Part shown: positions 58,501-64,000 of the stretch, piece after piece
How positions within the stretch are numbered: the stretch's first letter is position 1
How the letters are laid out: each line of letters opens with the position of its first letter
DNA from: Monosiga brevicollis MX1
Taxonomy: Eukaryota; Opisthokonta; Choanoflagellata; Craspedida; Salpingoecidae
DNA length: 64,000 nucleotides
Assembly (NCBI RefSeq): GCF_000002865.3
Contig: NW_001865042.1
Coordinates: 192,162-256,161, forward strand
Reading direction: 5' to 3'
Position numbers and translations under genes: made by a program
Notes under the pieces: model-generated
Told to the model about the DNA's origin: nothing
Databases searched by the model: none
What the model saw: only the letters and a program-made list of their open reading frames with translations

Positions 58501-61500
58501 AAAACTGGTCAAGCGTTGTCGTTGGTTTGTACCTGAGCGAAAGCGCCCGCTTGCGTTTCCAACCTAGCCAAAACTTTTACGGCAATGTCACGCTGGGCGT
58601 GCGGGCTTGGGATCAAACCATGGGCGTGGAGGGGGCAGTTGTCAACACGTCAGATCTTTCAATTGGCGGCACAGCTGCGCACTCCCTTGCATGGGGTGAA
58701 GTGGTACAATCAGTCCTTCCCGTCAACGACGCCCCTGTCTTGCGGTCCCCTCAGCCGTGGAATCTGGCCGCGATCTTGGAGGACGTGCACACCGATGCAA
58801 ACCTGGGCTTTGTAGTTGGTGAGATGGCCGCTGCACGTTTTGCGGATGCTGACAACCTTGACGTGCTGGGCGCGGTTGCGTTGCACGTCGACAACCGTCT
58901 AGGGAATTGGCAAGTGCAAAGCACAGCCAACGGCTTGTGGACCGCGCTGTCAGCTGGCGACGCGTTGCGCCCCGATGCTCGTGTCCGCTTTGCACCTGCT
59001 CTCAATGCTCACGGTTCGGCGGAGCTGCAGGTGTTGGGCTGGGATCAAAGTCGCACCCCCACACTGGGTGGCTCTTGGACCGCCATGGACAGTACATCGG
59101 TCGAGAACATTAGCATTGTTGCGACTGTTTTGGCCGTGAACGATGCACCCGTCCTGCTTGACGACTTGATGCTGGACTCGATTGCGGAGGATCTTCCATC
59201 TAACGTGAATCCCGGCCGCGCCGTGCGAGAGCTCGTCGTAAGCAGTATCACGGATGTGGACGGCGACACCTTGCTGGGACTGGCCGTCGTTGGCAGTGCC
59301 TGTACCACGGGCACTTGGCAGTATCGCCTCAGCAATCAGTCTGCTTGGACGCCATTCTTCGGCAACGTCCTACCCAACGGTGCCTTCTATCCCGCCGATG
59401 CCACCCTTGAAGCAGCTACGCTATTGGGCCCCGCTGCGTGGATTCGTTTCGTGCCCCATCAAGACTTTTTCGGTGCGGCAGCGCTCCGCGTTCGCGCGTG
59501 GGACATGACAACAGGATATTCAGGTGCATACGCTGTCAACGCTTCTGAGGCGTCGTCGGCCTTTTCTGTTGCCTTGGCCAACGTCACGGTCATTGTGCAG
59601 CCGGTCAACGACCCACCCGTGCTGTCGGTTGGCGTCAGCAGCTCAACTAGCCTATCTTATGTCGAGAACGATGGGCCCTTATCTATCGCACCCCACGCCG
59701 TGCTTCGGGATGTCGATGATGCGGTCATGGAAGTCATTCACATTGTGCTCGAAGGCAATCTGGATGGCTCCGAGGAAAACCTTAAAGCGGATGCACACTC
59801 GGCGTCAGGGTTTGTCTGTACGGGTTTCGGGGGTGCATCTGACCTCTATTGCTCTGGTGCAGCCACTCTCTCGGCAGTTCAGGCTCTACTGCAAAGTGTG
59901 CAATATGAGCACCACGGCGTGGAACCCACTCCTGGCCGACGCATCGTTGTGCTCGCTGTTTCGGACGGGTCTGCGGTGGTCAATTTGACCGTGACAATTG
60001 ATGTGGCGACCATCAACGACGAGACGCCGCAAATTTGGCCATTACTGTTTGAGCACGAGCTGTCAGAAGGCTCTCCGGCCTTTGCACCCTTTGCCTCGGC
60101 CACCCTCACGGACTTGGACGACAATGCCGTCTACCAGTTGGCCAGCCTAGAGTTTGAAGTCTTTCCCCTTTGGGACTCGGCGCAAATCCAGCTCAACGGA
60201 TCCGTTGTTGTGCCATCGCGGTATGGTTTGGTCTCAGTGGACTCACCCATGACCGTCGCCTCAGCTCAAGACCTGTTACGCTCTTTGACCATCATTGATA
60301 CCAACACGCAATGGCAGCCCCGCAGCGTCAACGTGACGGCCGTGGCGTTTGACGGCTTACATCGCTCAGTGCCCGCCGTGGCTGTTATTCAGCTGCTGCC
60401 AGTCAATGATCAAGCACCCTCTGTATTTTTGGCGGGGTCCGTGCTGGAGCAGAACGCTTCTTCCAACCCGTTTGTGGAGGAAGGCGCGGCGGTCGTTCTG
60501 GTACCCGAGGCTGTCATACAGGACGAAGACACGGGTGATTTTCCAATCGTTGAGCTTGGCGTGCGCCTTCTCAACCCCGTGGATGAGAGCGAAGAAGGAC
60601 TGACGTTGGATATCGGCTTGGCGCAAGGCTTTGGCTTGGCCGTGGTTGCGGACGGACCCGTTCATTCCAATACGGGCACCGCCCATGGATGGCTCACAAC
60701 GGGACCGGCCACCCCCGCCACATACCAGGCAGTGCTGCGCACACTGCAGTACCGTCACGCAGGCGAGGAAATGTCCGAGCCCATGGAACGCCTCGTCGAA
60801 GTCTGGGTACGCGATGAGGACTGGACCAGTTCTGTGTCGGTTGTACTTGTACCACTCCAGCCCATTAACGATGCGCCGTCCATCACCTTTGCGGACCAAA
60901 ACTACGTGCGCGTACTGGCGTACGTCGAGGGTGATGGGCCCGTTGCCATTGCAGATGAAGGAACGGTCATCACCGATGCTGATAATCTGCGGTTGCAGAG
61001 CTTGTCCGTGCGTCTGGATGCCCGTCCAGACGGTGAGGCCGAATTTCTGTTCCTGGAATCCACTCTGGCGAGTGCTGTTGGGGTGGAGGTTAACAATTTG
61101 GGGAGTGAGGTGATACTTTCAGGCCCCGCCACGCTGGCCGAATATGCAAGCCTCTTGCGTCAGGTCACGTATGAGCACGGGGATGCACATCCAGGCAATC
61201 CCAACTGGTCCGCCCGCCGCATTGAAATTACGGCCATGGATGAAAATGGTGGCATGAGTTTGGAGGCCGTTGTGCATGTGAGCTTTGAGGCGGTGAATGA
61301 CGCGCCCATTCTTGACTTGAACGGCCCTCAACGCGGCACCAACTTTTCGGTTGACTTTGTCGAGGAAGGGCCTTCCGTGGCGATTGTGGCAGCAGATTCC
61401 ATGACCTTGGTCGATGTGGACAGCGAGCGTCTGACCTGGGTAGAAATTGAGCTCATGAACATGCCCGATGGTGAAGCCATGGAGGCCGTTTACGTGGATG

Positions 61501-64000
61501 CACCCCGCTCCCTGACTGTGCAGCGACATGGCGCGCTCCTGCGTGTCGAAGGCAACACGTTTACCTCAGTGTATCAAGACGTTCTTCGTACCGCCCGTTA
61601 CGAAAATCTGGCTGGCGAGCCATCTGAGGAGACGCGCGTCATTGAGGTCCGAGCAAGCGATGGCGTGGCCGTGAGCGTACCTGCGCAATCCATGGTGCGT
61701 ATTGTTTTGGTCAACGACGCCCCCGTCTTGACCAATGGAATTGATACCCTGACCGTAGCAGAGAATAGTGAGATGTTGTTGTTCAGCACTCTAGTGATCA
61801 GCGACCCCGATGACCTCTTCCTTCGCCGTGCCACCGTCGTCGTGACTAATCCGCTGGACGGGCTACTGGAGAGCGTGCAGCTAGCCCCGGACGTTTCTCT
61901 TCCTTCGGGATTGTCCTTGACGGTGCAACACGAACACTTGCTCGTGCTTGAGGCCACGACCGCCAACATCACTGTTGACACCTGGCACCAGGTGCTTTCT
62001 CAGGTGCGATTCGTTACTGACAGTGACAAACCCCATCCCGAGGCGCGCGACATCACGTTGCAGGTCGAGGATATCGCCAGTTCCTCCAGCAACCTGTTGC
62101 GCGTAGATGTCTCGGTCCAACCCGTCAACGATGCCCCTCAGCCACGCGCCTCCTACCCATACGCACATGGTGTCATAAGTGTCCCGGAAGACGGCCTCCG
62201 CGTTTTGCCTATCCTTGCTCATCTGATTGATGCAGACGACGTACTGACGGCCGAGCATGTTTCCATCACAGCACCACCCTCGAACGGTCAAGCTTCCGTG
62301 CTTCCCGATGGGTCCATTCAGTACACCCCTCATCCCGACTACTTTGGGTCGGATGCCCTGGCTTTTGCAGTCTGCGCCCGCGACGTTTGCTTTGATGATT
62401 CCATTGCTCTGAACGTAACAGCCATCAACGACCCCGTAACCGCGAGTCCTGTCCAGCTCGTGTGCACCGAGGATGACCATGTTGCCGTTGATCTTCAAAT
62501 GCACATTTTTGATGTTGAAGACAGTCCGTTGGCCCGTGTGCACGTTTGGGTAGACTCGCCTCAGCACGGACGTGTCTACTGGGCCGCAACCAATCTCGGT
62601 GAGGGAGAAGATGACGACGACGAGGATGTGGCCAGTGGTAGCGGCAGCGGTGACGTTTCCATGCTGGACAATGACGATGAAGGCAGTGGAGACAGCCTCT
62701 TCCCGGCGTCCACTTCGGTCCCGTCGGATGATCAGTATGATCTGACGCTAGTCTATGTGCCCAGCCCCAACTATGCGGGAACGGATGGCTTCAATTACAC
62801 GGTCTGTGATACGGACGGCGCCTGTGCCACGGCAACCATCACAGTGGTGGTAGTAGGCGTGAATGACGTGCCCGTTAGTACGAATGCCACCATTACGGTG
62901 GCTGAGGACGATGAGGGGGCGTTGAATGTCACTGGCCTCGTTTGGGACGTAGAAGAGCCAGCTTCAGCTCTGACTGCCAGCATCGTACAAAACCCGACCC
63001 ATGGCACGGCCACCCTTTCTGGGCCCTGGCTAATCTATCTGCCAGCGGTCAACTTCTTTGGGACCGATGTCATCGTGCTTGAGTTTTGTGATGCTCAAAT
63101 GGCATGCTCGCGTGCACACGTGCTTGCAGCCGTGACCCCGGTCAACGACGCACCTGTCGCTCGCAATGCTTCCCTGTGGGTGCGTGAGGACGAGCAGCTA
63201 CAGATCAATCTACTTCAATATGTGGAGGACGTCGAAGACCAGTTGACAGGGGCGGCCGTGACCGTCGTTGATGGTCCCGCCCACGGCGCACTTGCATACA
63301 CGGCAGCAACCGGCACAGCCATGTACACCCCCGAAGCCAACTACCATGGCCCGGATATGGTTGTGTTTGAGGTTTGTGACTCGATGTCAGCATGCCGCCT
63401 CGGGCACTTAGCCATTAATGTCACGAGTGTCAACGACGTGCCTCAAGTCAATGATACCTCCGTCCAGATTATTGAAGATGGAGCTGCCACTGTGGCTCTG
63501 GCACCCCTGGTTTGGGATCGCGAGTCAGGACTCGCGGCCATCTCATTCGGCGTTGCACAACCGCTGGCACACGGTCAGGCCACCATCAACATTGAAAACC
63601 AATCTGTTTACCTCATGCCCACAGCAGACTTTGCTGGCACCGATGAGCTCATCTTTGAGGCGTGCGACTCGCATGGCGGGTGTGCCGTTGGTCGGATCAC
63701 GATTGAAGTACTCCCAGTCAACGACGCGCCCGTGGCGCTCAACGCCAGTGTCAGCACCAACGAGGATGAACCTTTCCTCTTCCTCACTCGCGACTACGTT
63801 GCGGACGTGGACAACACGGACGCTGAGCTAATCGTGTCGATTCATACACGTATGTTGGCCCACGGTCAGCTGGAGGTGGATCAGCGCACGGGCATCATCA
63901 CGTACACCCCCACGCCTAATTTCTGGGGTGAGCAGTGGTTTACCTATCAGGTCTGTGATCCTGCTGGCCTGTGCGACTCTGCTTGGGTCAATGTCACGGT
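29486..64000 (+). CDS. Giant secreted TIG/cadherin-like/P-domain multirepeat protein (3' end beyond window)
   Basis: Not recognised as a named gene. Exon 1 is 29486-29939, exon 2 is 30057-37475 and exon 3 is 37738 to beyond 64000, phases 1 and 1. At least 11,378 residues are visible and no stop appears before the window end. I spot-checked the frame near 43.1, 45.3, 48.8, 56.0 and 63.9 kb. A signal peptide (VVALVTLLCATAHA) opens the protein. Then come nine IPT/TIG repeats, about eleven cadherin-like repeats, a P-domain pair, a long mixed repeat array, a second P-domain pair, an acidic Ser-Gly linker and Big_9-like repeats. Most units end in a VND-P motif and carry acidic clusters (DADN, DVDN, DDDD) fit for calcium. 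N-glycosylation sequons are frequent. A huge extracellular or surface protein for adhesion or matrix is inferred. No membrane segment is visible yet. Confidence 0.9.
29637..32150 (+). other. Array of nine IPT/TIG repeats
   Basis: Nine units of about 90 residues each begin with I-x-x-(V/I)-x-P-x-x-G-x-x-G-T-x-V-T-(I/V)-x-G and contain a (L/F)LGGG or LLGHG turn and a (G/A)GVPA segment. Examples are ITAVNPPFGQAGTRVTIQG (29637), IDTIEPAQGQHG (29910), IASITPYSGQWGTFVTLRG (30290) and ITGVAPSVGVMGTRVTLSG (31360). The first intron splits the second unit. IPT/TIG folds are immunoglobulin-like and occur in plexins, Met and fibrocystin-type proteins. Confidence 0.85.
32150..36600 (+). other. First cadherin-like repeat array
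   Basis: About eleven units of roughly 125-150 residues. A typical unit has F-x-E-(E/G)-x-G near the start, then a D-(A/V/D)-D turn, 'LNPLDG-x-E' or similar, 'G-x-A-x-x-x-Y-x-x-x-L-x-x-L-x-Y', 'EP', a 'V-x-V-x-D' strand and the terminal (I/V)ND-P. The second unit (about 32550-32990) is of a different kind with W-Y and FRAWDG. I place these as cadherin-like from the VND-P ends and the acidic turns; the match to classical cadherins is weak. Confidence 0.7.
36600..37475 (+). other. First pair of P-domain-like modules
   Basis: Two consecutive modules (about 36625-37060 and 37080-37475) resemble the proprotein convertase P (Homo B) domain. Each has a beta strand, then H-x-x-x-x-D-L-x-V-x-L, a Leu-Leu segment, a disulfide-like Cys pair, F-x-x-L/AG-x-W-x-L-x-V-x-D, and G-x-(F/L)-x-x-W. 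They interrupt a cadherin-like unit whose first half ends near 36590 and whose second half resumes at about 37745. Intron 2 lies at the end of the second module. Confidence 0.7.
37476..37737 (+). other. Intron 2 of giant gene with poly-T tract
   Basis: A GTACGT donor at 37476 and a TGTAG acceptor at 37733-37737. About 42 T lie at 37527-37568. The frame of exon 2 runs on into the intron for about 200 bp before a stop. Confidence 0.85.
41350..42727 (+). repeat. Duplicated 1.38-kb block, copy A
   Basis: Matches 45748-47125 at a constant offset of 4398 bp (1466 codons). I saw no difference in the stretches I compared. It covers about three cadherin-like units. Confidence 0.95.
45748..47125 (+). 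repeat. Duplicated 1.38-kb block, copy B
   Basis: Second copy of the block at 41350-42727. The flanks diverge sharply at both ends, although the 65 bp around 41205-41270 and 45600-45665 are also nearly identical. Confidence 0.95.
53660..54515 (+). other. Second pair of P-domain-like modules
   Basis: Two modules (about 53670-54070 and 54110-54515) show the same features as the first pair: SHEHVGDLQVYLYH, a Cys-containing middle, DGEWTIIVVDTYAMFRFGQL then W, followed by ATIELISPAGTTVRLL and FGTWTLRVSQV. A cadherin-like unit begins before them (about 53400-53640) and finishes after them (about 54520-54740), so the pair again lies inside one unit. Confidence 0.75.
54515..62100 (+). other. Third repeat array
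   Basis: About 19 units. Most are the cadherin-like type. Four consecutive W-Y / RAWDQT-type units occupy about 57850-59640. A Cys-rich insertion at about 55605-55740 (around eight Cys in 45 residues) interrupts one unit. Confidence 0.7.
62105..64000 (+). other. Big_9 / tandem-95-like repeats (run past window end)
   Basis: Units of about 95-100 residues with HG-x-(A/L) after a DVE/VEDVED segment, Y-x-P-x-x-(N/D)-(F/Y)-x-G-x-D, F-x-x-C-D-x-x-x-x-C and VND(A/V)P. This is the pattern of the bacterial Ig-like Big_9 / VCBS-associated repeats as I remember them. The paired Cys in the D-x-x-x-x-C strand is regular here. Confidence 0.65.
62599..62703 (+). other. Acidic Ser-Gly linker inside a Big_9-like unit
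   Basis: A low-complexity insertion reads EGEDDDDEDV, then ASGSGSGD, then DNDDEGSGDS. Ser-Gly dipeptides flanked by Asp/Glu are the usual context for glycosaminoglycan attachment in animals. No other part of the visible giant protein looks like this. Confidence 0.7.

Overview
The window looks like nuclear DNA of an intron-rich, GC-rich unicellular holozoan, most likely a choanoflagellate. Its proteins read as animal-like homologues. Introns are short (about 80-260 bp), GT-AG, and often carry microsatellites. One gene encodes a giant secreted protein built from IPT/TIG and cadherin-like repeats. The species call is inference, made without any database search.

Left edge (1-4.25 kb): a repeat nest. 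Three closely similar copies of a LINE-like 3' end (C-terminal coding part, about 530 bp of 3' UTR, TTA-rich tail) and one older scrap surround two fragments of a Ty1/copia-like LTR retroelement on the minus strand.

Middle (4.8-28.3 kb): seven compact housekeeping-type genes. I rebuilt each from exons that keep frame throughout. In order: PSMC1/Rpt2 (26S proteasome ATPase, -), TOP6B (topoisomerase VI subunit B, -, 20 exons), golgin-84/GOLGA5 (+), ERO1 (ER thiol oxidase, -), POMP/UMP1 (proteasome assembly chaperone, -), CARS1 (cysteinyl-tRNA synthetase, +, 18 exons) and a tryptophan-repeat coiled-coil protein resembling CCDC191/Sfi1 (-, 13 exons). TOP6B/golgin, POMP/CARS1 and the coiled-coil gene/giant gene are head-to-head pairs. 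Golgin/ERO1 and CARS1/coiled-coil are tail-to-tail pairs. Two proteins act in the secretory pathway (golgin-84, ERO1) and two in the proteasome (Rpt2, POMP). I see no shared control.

Right half (29.5 kb to beyond the window end): one enormous plus-strand gene. Exon 1 (454 bp) encodes a signal peptide and the first TIG repeat, exon 2 is 7.4 kb, and exon 3 stays open for at least 26.26 kb with no stop before the window ends. At least 11,378 residues are visible. The order is signal peptide, nine IPT/TIG repeats, about eleven cadherin-like repeats, a pair of P-domain-like modules, a long array of cadherin-like and bacterial-adhesin-like modules, a second P-domain pair, more repeats, an acidic Ser-Gly linker, then Big_9-like repeats. 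It contains an in-frame duplication of about 1.38 kb in which I found no differences. This gene, with its nested P-domain pairs and mixed repeat types, is the most remarkable object here.
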